A DNA stretch of 18,455 nt from an uncultured Clostridia bacterium. Its GTDB lineage: Bacteria > Bacillota > Clostridia > Christensenellales > Pumilibacteraceae. The stretch lies in the NCBI GenBank assembly GCA_947627075.1, contig CANQUR010000013.1, positions 1 through 18,455 on the forward strand, written 5' to 3'. The stretch's first letter is position 1. The number at the start of each line of letters is the position of its first letter. A model generated the notes under the pieces. It made no database searches and had not been told where the DNA came from. It was given only the letters and a program-made list of their open reading frames with translations. Positions 7,396-14,703 of this stretch are shown one piece after another. A program made the translations under genes and the position numbers.

Positions 7396-7809
7396 TTAGA
7401 ATGGCAGTTCGGAATCGTCCACGGGCTCAAGCTCCATGACAGGCTTCGAACCGGAAGCGGACGGTGTGCGAGGTCCTGCCGAAGCGCCCTCGCCCTTCGG
7501 AGTAAGGAATTCGACATCATCTGCGACGACTTCGGTCGCATATCTCTTGTTGCCGTCCTTATCCTCGTAATTTCGAGTTTGAATAGATCCGCTCACTGCG
7601 ACCTTATTGCCTTTTACAAGATATTTACCGCAGTTATCGGCAAGACCTCGCCAAGCGACTATATTGATAAAATCCGCTTCGCGTTCGCCGCTACTGCTTG
7701 TATAATTTCGATTTACGGCAATGGAAAATCTGCACACCGATATACCGTTAGCGGTAGTCGTATGCTCCGGATCTCTTGTAAGGTTGCCTACCAAAACACA
7801 TTTATTCAT
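7396..7809 (-). CDS. ssb: Single-stranded DNA-binding protein
   Basis: SSB of 137 residues. The N-terminal OB fold (about 1-105) begins MNKCVLVGNLTRDPE and contains the conserved WRGLADNCGKYLVKGNKVAVSGSIQTR stretch read in two parts. A short Ser/Gly/Pro-rich linker follows, then the acidic tip DSELPF, through which SSB recruits repair and replication partners. It is essential for replication, recombination and repair. It lies 16 nt after rpsF, the usual bacterial arrangement, and is preceded by an AGAGGTG ribosome site. Confidence 0.97.
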   Translation of the reverse strand: MNKCVLVGNLTRDPEHTTTANGISVCRFSIAVNRNYTSSSGEREADFINIVAWRGLADNCGKYLVKGNKVAVSGSIQTRNYEDKDGNKRYATEVVADDVEFLTPKGEGASAGPRTPSASGSKPVMELEPVDDSELPF

Positions 7810-7825
7810 AACTCACCTCTCAATC

Positions 7826-8110
7826 TTACTCTTTTACCGTTATCATGAAACGTAAGATCTCATCTTTGGCAATGCGCATTTGACGCTCCATCTCAAGCGG
7901 GAGCTCGGGATTTGCCGTGAATTCCATAAGCACATAATAGCCTTCGCTCTTGTAATTGACTTCATAAGCAAGCTTGCGGCTGCCCCACTTGGTAACCGTG
8001 GCTTCGCCGCCCGCTTCGGTAACAAGATTTTCGAATCTCGTTATAAAGCTTTCCTTCGTCGCATCATCAAGATTGTCCGCCAGAATATACAGAACTTCAT
8101 ACTTTTTCAT
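7826..8110 (-). CDS. rpsF: Ribosomal protein bS6
   Basis: Small-subunit protein of 94 residues with the bS6 pattern: MKKYEVLYILADNL at the start, TKWGSRKLAYEV in the middle and MRIAKDEILRFMITVKE near the end. The frame can be extended upstream to a GTG at 8119, but that codon overlaps the Shine-Dalgarno sequence AAGGAGG (complement of 8119-8125). The ATG at 8110 sits 8 nt after it and is chosen as the start. It is the first gene of rpsF-ssb-rpsR, with its own strong promoter and structured leader. Confidence 0.96.
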   Translation of the reverse strand: MKKYEVLYILADNLDDATKESFITRFENLVTEAGGEATVTKWGSRKLAYEVNYKSEGYYVLMEFTANPELPLEMERQMRIAKDEILRFMITVKE

Positions 8111-8127
8111 ATATTCCACCTCCTTTT

Positions 8128-8155
8128 GGTCTATTGACCCCCTTGTTCAGGGAGT
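8128..8155 (-). promoter_or_regulatory. Structured rpsF leader with two mutually exclusive hairpins
   Basis: In the rpsF mRNA, ACTCCCT (8149-8155) pairs with AGGGGGT (8137-8143) around a 5 nt loop. A second small hairpin GGTC-aata-GACC (8128-8139) shares bases 8137-8139 with it, so the two compete. They end about 3 nt before the ribosome site. S6:S18 complexes autoregulate through leader RNAs in many bacteria, so this is a candidate site. I could not match it to the published motif. Confidence 0.35.
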
Positions 8156-8177
8156 AAGGATCATATTTAGCTAAAGA

Positions 8178-8206
8178 ATTATAGCACAATTTTTGATACA
8201 AGGCAA
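8178..8206 (-). promoter_or_regulatory. SigA-type promoter of rpsF-ssb-rpsR
   Basis: On the minus strand TTGCCT (8201-8206), a 17 nt spacer, then a consensus TATAAT (8178-8183) preceded by TGC (extended -10). Predicted start is near 8171, giving a leader of about 60 nt. Confidence 0.75.
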
Positions 8207-8260
8207 GTAAATGTAAAGGTTTTTATCAAAAAAGTTTATTTTGTTATCATTCGCAATTAT

Positions 8261-8289
8261 TTGACTTATTGATACAAAAAATGTATAAT
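8261..8289 (+). promoter_or_regulatory. SigA-type promoter of the iron-sulfur flavoprotein pair
   Basis: TTGACT (8261-8266), a 17 nt spacer, then TATAAT (8284-8289). Predicted start is near 8296, leaving a leader of about 45 nt with GGAGG at 8332-8336. It diverges from the rpsF promoter, about 55 nt apart. Confidence 0.75.
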
Positions 8290-8340
8290 AATCTCGTACG
8301 AAACGTAGTATTTTTATTATAAAATATCATCGGAGGCATT

Positions 8341-8874
8341 ATGGGCAAAAAGGTTTTTGTAGTTTCTTCTTCTCCTCGCAAGGGCGGGAACTCCGACTTT
8401 CTTGCCGACGAATTTGCTCGAGGCGCTCGTGACGCGGGACACGCAGTCCGCAAAATCGAGCTTTGTGATATAAAGCTCAATTTTTGTAAGGGCTGTCTGT
8501 ATTGCCAAAGTCACAATCGTTGCATTCAAAAAGACGACATGAATGAGATATACTCGATCATACAACATTCCAACGTGCTCGTTTTCGCCACTCCGATATA
8601 CTATTATGAAATGTCCGGGCAATTAAAGACCTTTCTTGACAGAATGTATCCGCTTATGCCCAAAGAAAATGATTTCAAGACCATATATATCCTTGCGACC
8701 GCTTCGGACGAAAACAAAAATGCCGTTGACAACATCGTCAATGGTATCCAAGGTTGGGCGGACTGTTACGATGCCAATATAGCGGGCGTGCTTTACGGCG
8801 AAGCGACAGACATAGGCGACATAAAGAATACCGACGCACCGTATAAAGCATACATCATGGGCAAAACCATATGA
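8341..8874 (+). CDS. Iron-sulfur flavoprotein (Isf-like, flavodoxin-fold NAD(P)H/FMN reductase), copy 1
   Basis: A flavodoxin-fold protein of 177 residues. The FMN-phosphate loop is SSSPRKGGNS (9-18). A compact cysteine motif follows, Cys49-x2-Cys52-x2-Cys55-x5-Cys61, matching the CX2CX2CX4-7C cluster motif of archaeal and clostridial iron-sulfur flavoprotein (Isf). A [4Fe-4S] cluster next to FMN is therefore likely, with an electron-transfer or detoxifying role (oxygen, peroxide or quinone-like acceptors in the family). The isoalloxazine-side motif is ATPIYYYEMSGQLKTFLDR. It is cytoplasmic. A close paralog follows 34 nt downstream in the same operon. Substrate and physiological partner are unknown. 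The ATG has GGAGG at 4 nt. Confidence 0.87.
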   Translation: MGKKVFVVSSSPRKGGNSDFLADEFARGARDAGHAVRKIELCDIKLNFCKGCLYCQSHNRCIQKDDMNEIYSIIQHSNVLVFATPIYYYEMSGQLKTFLDRMYPLMPKENDFKTIYILATASDENKNAVDNIVNGIQGWADCYDANIAGVLYGEATDIGDIKNTDAPYKAYIMGKTI

Positions 8875-8908
8875 TCGTATAAAAGATTCAAAACAAAAAG
8901 GAGTACTT

Positions 8909-9448
8909 ATGAAAAACATAGTGATAATCAATTCGTCCTTTCGCAAAGGCGGCAATTCCGAAGCGCTCGCGGAGCAATTCGCATTGGGCGCGTCCGAAAA
9001 CGGCAATGCGGTAACTACTGTAAATTTGCGTGACATTCGACCCGAGTTTTGTATAGGTTGCCTTTCTTGCCTCAAAACGGGCAAATGCATACACAGCGAC
9101 AAAATAAACGAAATATTGCCCACTGTTCAAAATGCAGACGTGCTCGTTTTTGCGACTCCCATATACTATTACAGCATATGCGGACAACTCAAGACCTTCC
9201 TCGACAGACTCAATCCGCTTTATCCGAAAGAGAATAAATTCAAAGCCGTATACCTACTTGCCACCTCCGCCGAGGATGACAGATCGGCTATGGACGGAGC
9301 AAAAAAGGAGATAGAAGGCTGGATAGATTGCTTCAAAGATGTCAGCCTTGCCGGCATTGTTTACGGCATCGGAGCGGACGAAAAAGGATCGGTACAAAAA
9401 ACGCCCGCATACAAAAAGGCATATGAAATGGGAAAGGAAATAAATTGA
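8909..9448 (+). CDS. Iron-sulfur flavoprotein (Isf-like), copy 2
   Basis: A protein of 179 residues, paralogous to the gene just upstream; about half the positions look identical by eye. It keeps the FMN loop SSFRKGGNS, the cluster motif Cys48-x2-Cys51-x2-Cys54-x5-Cys60, and ATPIYYYSICGQLKTFLDR. Identity is highest around the flavin and dimer regions and lowest after residue 120, so the copies have diverged, perhaps to different partners or for heterodimer formation. Its own AAAGGAG ribosome site precedes the ATG. A strong terminator follows, which closes the two-gene unit. Confidence 0.87.
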   Translation: MKNIVIINSSFRKGGNSEALAEQFALGASENGNAVTTVNLRDIRPEFCIGCLSCLKTGKCIHSDKINEILPTVQNADVLVFATPIYYYSICGQLKTFLDRLNPLYPKENKFKAVYLLATSAEDDRSAMDGAKKEIEGWIDCFKDVSLAGIVYGIGADEKGSVQKTPAYKKAYEMGKEIN

Positions 9449-9477
9449 CCTTCCGACAATACATCTATTAAAAGATC

Positions 9478-9513
9478 GCCGAGAGCTTATTTGTGGCTCT
9501 CGGCTGTTTTTTT
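9478..9513 (+). terminator. Strong intrinsic terminator of the flavoprotein pair, possibly bidirectional
   Basis: GCCGAGAGC (9478-9486) pairs perfectly with GCTCTCGGC (9496-9504) around a 9 nt loop, followed by TGTTTTTTT. On the minus strand the stem is followed by GATCTTTT, so it may also end the convergent operon whose last gene stops at 9522. Confidence 0.92.
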
Positions 9514-9521
9514 GATGCGGT

Positions 9522-10337
9522 TTATATGCAATACTCTGCGACTTTTGCGCCGTCGTAGCATGCCGAAACTACTTGACGCATACTGCCCGCGGCGGCGTCG
9601 CCCGCAACGAAGAAATTTTCTATATTCGTTTTCCCGTTGTCGCTTGCTATAAGTCCGTTTTTGAATTCGAGCCCCTTGATAAGCTCGCGTACTTCTCCGC
9701 CCATGGCGATAAACGCGCCGTCGAGCTCGATCGTTTTGCCACCTACGACAATGCCGTTAAGCGCGGCTTCTCCCAAAAAATTTTCCACATTTCCCTTTAC
9801 CGCTTCCACGCCGTCCATAGGTTGAACGGTGTAGATATGATACACCTTTTTGCATATAGGCAAAAGATACTTTATGTCACGAAAAGCCGCCTCGCCGTCG
9901 CCGACTACCGCCACGGTCTTTCCGCGAAAAAAGTTGCCGTCGCAAACGGCGCAATAACTTACTCCGCTACCGCGAAATTTTTTCTCCGCCTCGGGACGAT
10001 TGCGTACTATTCCGCCCGCATAAATGACGTATTTTGCCTTGTACATTTCCGTTTCGGTAAAAACGTTAAAGCCGTCCTTGCTCTTTTGCACCTTCGATAC
10101 AAACTCGTTCACTATTGTAGTACCGAAAGAACGCGCCTGCGCTTCCATTCGAGCGGCAATCTCCGAGCCGTTGTCACTAACGCTTCCGGGAAAATTCTCT
10201 ATTCGTTTGAGCCTTTTCAGCGTTCCGCCCATGGCGTTGCCCTCGAACAATATTACGTTTTTTCCCGCGCGTTTCAAATATATCGCCGCGGTCATGCCCG
10301 CCGGTCCTCCGCCTATTATTATCACATCACATTCCAT
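9522..10337 (-). CDS. Thioredoxin reductase-like FAD oxidoreductase, shortened pyridine-nucleotide domain
   Basis: A flavoprotein of 271 residues, shorter than the usual 300-320 of thioredoxin reductase. The N-terminal FAD loop is GGGPAG (9-14). The redox pair is C129-AV-C132 followed by DG, so dithiol chemistry is kept. The central domain has GDGEAA (146-151), a GxGxxA-type loop. The next stretch, where NADPH-dependent enzymes have HRRxxxR, instead reads HIYTVQPMDG, and some 30 residues are missing. The end FVAGDAAAGSMRQVV...DGA is the normal second FAD motif. Loss of HRRxxxR suggests it does not use NADPH in the standard way; ferredoxin-dependent reductases (FFTR type) of clostridia share this loss. 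It is the last gene after ade (15 nt gap), with only a weak G-rich ribosome site. No thioredoxin gene is adjacent. Confidence 0.82.
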   Translation of the reverse strand: MECDVIIIGGGPAGMTAAIYLKRAGKNVILFEGNAMGGTLKRLKRIENFPGSVSDNGSEIAARMEAQARSFGTTIVNEFVSKVQKSKDGFNVFTETEMYKAKYVIYAGGIVRNRPEAEKKFRGSGVSYCAVCDGNFFRGKTVAVVGDGEAAFRDIKYLLPICKKVYHIYTVQPMDGVEAVKGNVENFLGEAALNGIVVGGKTIELDGAFIAMGGEVRELIKGLEFKNGLIASDNGKTNIENFFVAGDAAAGSMRQVVSACYDGAKVAEYCI

Positions 10338-10352
10338 AATTTAACCCCCATG

Positions 10353-11930
10353 TTATATTTTGACTATTCCCGAAGGCAACAGCCTGATTTCGGGAATGAC
10401 GGGCAAGCTCAAAAATGACAACGTCATAAACGGATCTATGTCGCGGCTTACCCCCAAGGAATAAGCGAAATTTTTTATTTCTTCAAGTTCGGTCGCAAGC
10501 TCTTTTACCGATTTTTCGCTCATTATGCCGCCTATTTCGAGCGGCAAAGTCATTGTTTTTTCCTTTCCGACTACGACTATGCCTCCGCCCATTTCAATGA
10601 GCTTGTTTACCGCCTTCACTAAATATTCGTCGCTTCCCGCCGCTATTATATTATGCGAGTCGTGCGCTATGCTTGTCGCCACCGCGCCTTCTTTTATGCC
10701 ATAGCCGCTCAAATAGCACGCAGCCTTATGCCCCGTTCCGTGATGACGTTCGACGCAAAGCAATTTTACGCAGTCGCCATAATTATCACCGAGATCGCGT
10801 GTAAGAAGTTGCCCGGGCACAAGTCCTATTACACCTTTTTCGCACTTTATGTCCGAAAGCTCTATCGGCTTTACGTCAAAGGACGAAAACTCCCATTTCG
10901 GAGCGTGTCGACTTTTGGGCTTTCCGCCAAAGAACGAATCTATCACGAACAGATCCTCGCTTAAAACCGCGAGATCCGCTCTCCTTCCCGGTGCGATCGC
11001 GCCACGGTCGTCAAGTCCGAAATACATCGCCGGAACGTATGTCGCCGAAATAAGCGTCTTTATCTTATCCGCGCCGAGGCTCACCGCTTCTCTTACTATG
11101 CTATCGATATGCCCTTTCATTAAGCCCTCGGGATGGAGATCGTCAGTGACGAACATACACCTATTGTAGTATTTGTCGATAAGCGGCAATAATTCACGCA
11201 AGTTGTGAGCCGCCGTACCCTGCCTTATCATAATAAATTGCCCGAGCCGCAACTTTTCGAGCGCCTCGCTCATAGCAGTACACTCGTGGTCGGAGGCTAT
11301 GCCACTCATCACATACGCGTTTAAGGGCTTGCCGCAAAGCGAAGGAGCGTGCCCGTCTACGCGATACCCGTGCGACAATGCGTCCTTTATTTTGCGATAC
11401 ATGTCGTCATTTCCGCTTATTACCGCGCCTACGTCCATAACCTCGGCAAGTCCTATTACGTCCTTTGCCTTGTAAAGCTTATGCAACTCCTTTGCGTCAA
11501 GCGTCTTATAATTTTCGTCCAAGGGCGTTGCGGGCACGCAGGACGGAAGCATGAATTTGAAGTCTATATCCGCACAGGCGGCGCTCTTTAACATGAACTC
11601 TATGCCGTATTCGCCCGCAACGTTGGCTATTTCGTGCGGATCGCAAACGACGGTAGTCGTCCCGTGTTTTTTTGCTTCTGCGGCAAAGTTTATAGGCGTT
11701 GCCATGGAGCTTTCGATATGGACATGCCCGTCTATAAAACCGGGTATCACCAGCCCGTCGGTATAATAGCTCTTTTCGCCCTCGTAATCGCCTATGCCCA
11801 CGATATAACCGTTTTCGATGGCTATATCGCCCTTTAATATTTCGCCCGTAAACACATTGAGATATCGAGCGTCCTTTATCACAAGCTCGGCTTTTTTCTC
11901 GCCGAGAGCGACTGCATTTTTGTCCTTCAT
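10353..11930 (-). CDS. ade: Adenine deaminase
   Basis: Amidohydrolase of 525 residues that converts adenine to hypoxanthine and ammonia in purine salvage. The metal-site motif GFIDGHVHIESS (His69, His71 counted from the chosen start) comes early, then VDGHAPSLCG, DHEC, LRLGQFIMIRQGTAAHNL, FVTDDLHPEG and, near the end, a GGIVVVGKE stretch as in Ade/AdeC. It is somewhat shorter than the B. subtilis and E. coli enzymes (about 577-588). The start is the ATG at 11930: AAAGGAG lies 7 nt upstream, whereas a more upstream ATG at 11948 has none. The start overlaps the glycosylase stop (ATGA), which implies translational coupling. It shares a transcript with the glycosylase and the reductase-like gene. 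Confidence 0.93.
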   Translation of the reverse strand: MKDKNAVALGEKKAELVIKDARYLNVFTGEILKGDIAIENGYIVGIGDYEGEKSYYTDGLVIPGFIDGHVHIESSMATPINFAAEAKKHGTTTVVCDPHEIANVAGEYGIEFMLKSAACADIDFKFMLPSCVPATPLDENYKTLDAKELHKLYKAKDVIGLAEVMDVGAVISGNDDMYRKIKDALSHGYRVDGHAPSLCGKPLNAYVMSGIASDHECTAMSEALEKLRLGQFIMIRQGTAAHNLRELLPLIDKYYNRCMFVTDDLHPEGLMKGHIDSIVREAVSLGADKIKTLISATYVPAMYFGLDDRGAIAPGRRADLAVLSEDLFVIDSFFGGKPKSRHAPKWEFSSFDVKPIELSDIKCEKGVIGLVPGQLLTRDLGDNYGDCVKLLCVERHHGTGHKAACYLSGYGIKEGAVATSIAHDSHNIIAAGSDEYLVKAVNKLIEMGGGIVVVGKEKTMTLPLEIGGIMSEKSVKELATELEEIKNFAYSLGVSRDIDPFMTLSFLSLPVIPEIRLLPSGIVKI

Positions 11931-12379
11931 AATAACTCCTTTATCCATTTTTCCATATCGAAACGCACGTTAGCACTGCTCGTAGACGGCATCCTTTTGG
12001 CTATATTTATAAGCTCCTTATAGTGTGCGCAAAAAATTTCGTAAGCCCTTGCGCCGTTAAGTAAAATTTTTTCTATCCTTGACGCATTAAGAACTCGCGT
12101 CAGGTCGGCAACTGCATAGTTTTTTATATCCGCGTCCATAGAGCCCTTTATCTCGCACTCGGTCACTATATCCCACAAAGCTATGCCGTGACTTAACGCA
12201 AGCTCTCGCTTTTCCTCGTTGGTATTCGGTTTTTCACACCCGAATGCCGAAGCGAGCATAGCCCAAAAGCGATTTTGTTTGTTGCCGTAATAAAATCCGC
12301 CCTTTCGCGAAAGCACGCTCGGAAAGCTTCCGAGGATAAAAATTTTGCTGTTTGCGTCGAACACGGGCTCAAACCCCAT
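11927..12379 (-). CDS. Hypoxanthine (deoxyinosine)-DNA glycosylase, uracil-DNA glycosylase superfamily
   Basis: A protein of 150 residues that removes hypoxanthine (deaminated adenine) from DNA, starting base-excision repair. Signatures of the HDG-type family (family 6 of the UDG superfamily): PVFDANSKIFILGSFPS, then SRKGGFYYGNKQNRFW, a LLNGARAYEIF stretch, and MPSTSSANVRF near the C-terminus. The frame runs upstream to 12754 through the opposite-strand ligD, which is not credible. Of two nearby ATGs, 12394 would lie 2-3 nt from the predicted mRNA start, while 12379 leaves a leader with GGAAG; I prefer 12379. It begins a three-gene operon and overlaps ade by 4 nt. The pairing with an adenine deaminase is notable, since both deal with adenine deamination. 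Confidence 0.88.
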   Translation of the reverse strand: MGFEPVFDANSKIFILGSFPSVLSRKGGFYYGNKQNRFWAMLASAFGCEKPNTNEEKRELALSHGIALWDIVTECEIKGSMDADIKNYAVADLTRVLNASRIEKILLNGARAYEIFCAHYKELINIAKRMPSTSSANVRFDMEKWIKELL

Positions 12380-12402
12380 AAATCTTTCTTCCATTTGGAT
12401 AT

Positions 12403-12431
12403 ATTGTAACACTTTTTGACCGCTCTTGCAA
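12403..12431 (-). promoter_or_regulatory. SigA-type promoter of the glycosylase-ade-reductase operon
   Basis: On the minus strand TTGCAA (12426-12431), a 17 nt spacer, then TACAAT (12403-12408) preceded by TGT (extended -10). Predicted start is near 12396. The -35 hexamer is a palindrome and also lies 19 nt upstream of a TATAAT on the plus strand. Confidence 0.6.
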
Positions 12432-12456
12432 GAAATTTTTATTTTATAAATATAAT
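12426..12456 (+). promoter_or_regulatory. Candidate ligD promoter sharing the -35 palindrome
   Basis: Plus-strand TATAAT at 12451-12456 has TTGCAA (12426-12431) 19 nt upstream, the same hexamer used as -35 by the leftward promoter. The 19 nt spacing is longer than ideal. The predicted start near 12463 leaves about 19 nt before the ligD ATG. Confidence 0.45.
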
Positions 12457-12481
12457 TTTGCGGTATGCGGATAATATTTAT

Positions 12482-14662
12482 ATGGGACTTACGGCATATA
12501 GAAGTAAACGCGACTTTTCGATAACAAAGGAGCCTTACGGCACAAAAAAAGGCAAAAAAGGCATCTTTTCGGTGCAATATCACGAAGCAAGGCGAACTCA
12601 TTACGACCTTCGCCTCGAATACGAAGGCGTACTGTTGAGCTGGGCTATCCCAAAAGGACCGTCTTTCGACACAAAGCAAAGGCGACTCGCCGTAAAAGTG
12701 GAGGATCACCCCATAGACTATGCGGACTTCGAAGGAATGATCCCCAAAGGTCAATACGGCGGAGGCAAGGTCACGCTATGGGATAAGGGAACATACAATC
12801 AAAACACCGACTTTAATAAAGGGCTGAAAAGCGGCTCGTTGAAATTTACCTTGCACGGAAAGCGACTTAACGGCAGTTGGGCGCTCGTTAAAATAGGTGG
12901 CGACAAGGACAATTGGCTACTTATAAAAGAAAAGGACGAATACGCCGGTGCGCCCGAAATAACCGACACAACAAGCATTATAAACAAAAGCGATTTCTCC
13001 GTCGGCGATATAGTGTCAAAGCAAGCAAAGGCGACAGCCGATATTCCCACGGGCGAGGATTGGCTGTACGAAATTAAGTACGACGGATATAGGATTTTGG
13101 CATTTGTCGAGGGCGACAAGGTCAAGCTTTACACGCGCAATCACAACGACGCGACCGAAAAATTCTCGGTGGCGGCAAAGGCTATGAGTGAATTTTTGAA
13201 GGACAAAAACGTCGTTCTCGACGGAGAAATGACGGTGATAAAGGACGGCAAGACCGACTTTTCGGCGCTTGCACACTATTCGGGCAAGGACGAGCTTTGC
13301 TTTATAGCCTTCGATCTGCTTATAGATAACGGCATAGACATTCGCTCTTTGCCCCTCGTCGAGCGCAAGAACAGATTGAAAGAGCTATTAAAAGACGCGT
13401 CTCCCGTCCTCGCTTTCAGCGAAAGTTTTTCGGACGGTCACGCTTTATTCAATTCGGTCAAGGAACTAAATTTAGAGGGCATAGTATGCAAACGCAAAAA
13501 TTCGTCCTACTTCGACGACGATTGGTTGAAGGTAAAATGCAGACACAGGCAAGAGTTTGTTATTTTGGGCTATACAAACGAAAAAAAGGAAGTGAGTTCT
13601 TTGTTGCTCGGCTATTATAACGGCTCAAAACTGACTTATGCAGGCAAAGTGGGCACGGGGATAAATAAAAAAGTCGCCTCGGAGCTGAAAAAAAGGTTCG
13701 AAGGGCACTCGGGTTCGCCTACGGTACAATGCAAGCAAAAGAACGTTCACTGGTTAAAGCCTTTCTTGATGGCTGAGGTGGAGTTTGCCGAATGGACGGA
13801 CGGCGGACTTGTACGACAGGCAAGTTTTAAGGGGATAAGAGAGGACAAGAGCGTGTTAACCGTCAAAAACGAGGACCCGAATGCGATTTCGGGCGTCACG
13901 ATCACCAACCCTCAAAAGCTTATATACAACCATCCGGCGGTAACAAAAATACAGATAGCACGCTACTACGAGAGCGTTGCGGATAAAATGCTACCCTATC
14001 TTACAGATCGCCCCATAACCATTGTGCGTTGCAACAGCGGCATTGAAAATCGCTTTTACAAAAAGCATCCGAGTGGCGATAAAACCTCGTTGATATATAT
14101 AAATTCGGCTTCCGATATAATAAAAGAAGTGCAACTCGGAACGGTGGAATTTCACACGGCTTGCTTTAACGGGTATACGAATTTTATGGTCTTTGACCTC
14201 GATCCCGACGAGGGGCTAAATCTTAACGCCGTAAAGCAGGGAGCTTTGGATATACGAAAAGCATTAAAGGAGCTTAAATTAAAGTCGTTTATAAAATTGA
14301 GCGGCGGCAAGGGGTATCATATAGTCGTGCCCATGAAAGATATGCCGTCGATAGAGCAATTTTCGTCCTTCGCCCGTTCGGTGGCAGAGCTTATTGCGGC
14401 AAAATATCCGGATAAATATACGTCAAATATCAAAAAGGACAAAAGACACGGCAAGATCTTTATAGATTGGCAACGCAACACGGACGGAGCGACTGCGGTC
14501 GCGCCCTACTCTTTGCGCGCGCGGGACGGCGCCCCCGTGTCCTTTCCGATAGCGTGGGACGAGCTTGATAATTTTGCTCCAAACGAGCTTACTCTATTTA
14601 ATATCGGCAAGGATATGCTCTTATCCGATGCTTGGAAAAATTTTTTCAATGGCGTAAAATGA
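12482..14662 (+). CDS. ligD: ATP-dependent DNA ligase D (3'-phosphoesterase, ligase, polymerase)
   Basis: Non-homologous end-joining enzyme of 726 residues in the order PE-LIG-POL, as in Pseudomonas LigD. The phosphoesterase part (about 1-150) has His34, His40, Asp42, Arg44 (HYDLRLE), His76 and Tyr80, a constant 8-residue offset from the known Pseudomonas active-site residues. The ligase part (about 175-460) has the adenylation motif EIKYDGYR with Lys199, then DGEM, EGIVCKR and WLKVKC. The primase-like polymerase part (about 465-726) has DLDPDE with Asp572 and Asp574, SGGKGYHIVVPM, and FIDWQRNTDGATAVAPYSLR. The ATG at 12482 starts right before the conserved LTAYRSKRDF; an upstream ATG at 12416 would overlap the promoter. 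No good ribosome site is visible. No Ku gene is in the window. Confidence 0.95.
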   Translation: MGLTAYRSKRDFSITKEPYGTKKGKKGIFSVQYHEARRTHYDLRLEYEGVLLSWAIPKGPSFDTKQRRLAVKVEDHPIDYADFEGMIPKGQYGGGKVTLWDKGTYNQNTDFNKGLKSGSLKFTLHGKRLNGSWALVKIGGDKDNWLLIKEKDEYAGAPEITDTTSIINKSDFSVGDIVSKQAKATADIPTGEDWLYEIKYDGYRILAFVEGDKVKLYTRNHNDATEKFSVAAKAMSEFLKDKNVVLDGEMTVIKDGKTDFSALAHYSGKDELCFIAFDLLIDNGIDIRSLPLVERKNRLKELLKDASPVLAFSESFSDGHALFNSVKELNLEGIVCKRKNSSYFDDDWLKVKCRHRQEFVILGYTNEKKEVSSLLLGYYNGSKLTYAGKVGTGINKKVASELKKRFEGHSGSPTVQCKQKNVHWLKPFLMAEVEFAEWTDGGLVRQASFKGIREDKSVLTVKNEDPNAISGVTITNPQKLIYNHPAVTKIQIARYYESVADKMLPYLTDRPITIVRCNSGIENRFYKKHPSGDKTSLIYINSASDIIKEVQLGTVEFHTACFNGYTNFMVFDLDPDEGLNLNAVKQGALDIRKALKELKLKSFIKLSGGKGYHIVVPMKDMPSIEQFSSFARSVAELIAAKYPDKYTSNIKKDKRHGKIFIDWQRNTDGATAVAPYSLRARDGAPVSFPIAWDELDNFAPNELTLFNIGKDMLLSDAWKNFFNGVK

Positions 14663-14703
14663 CGCAAAAAATCCCTCCGCAGTCTTATTTCATCGGCAGT
14701 TTT

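Noticed and set aside
9573..10418. A 281-codon plus-strand open frame across the reductase-like gene
   Set aside because: Shadow of the flavoprotein frame; low-complexity composition and no start signal.
12416..12481. Longer LigD start at 12416
   Set aside because: The added residues do not match LigD, and the region holds the promoter elements; the conserved N-terminus begins at the ATG at 12482.
12380..12754. Upstream extension of the glycosylase to 275 residues
   Set aside because: The extra part is antisense to the conserved LigD phosphoesterase domain, shows no family similarity, and would place the start upstream of the promoter.
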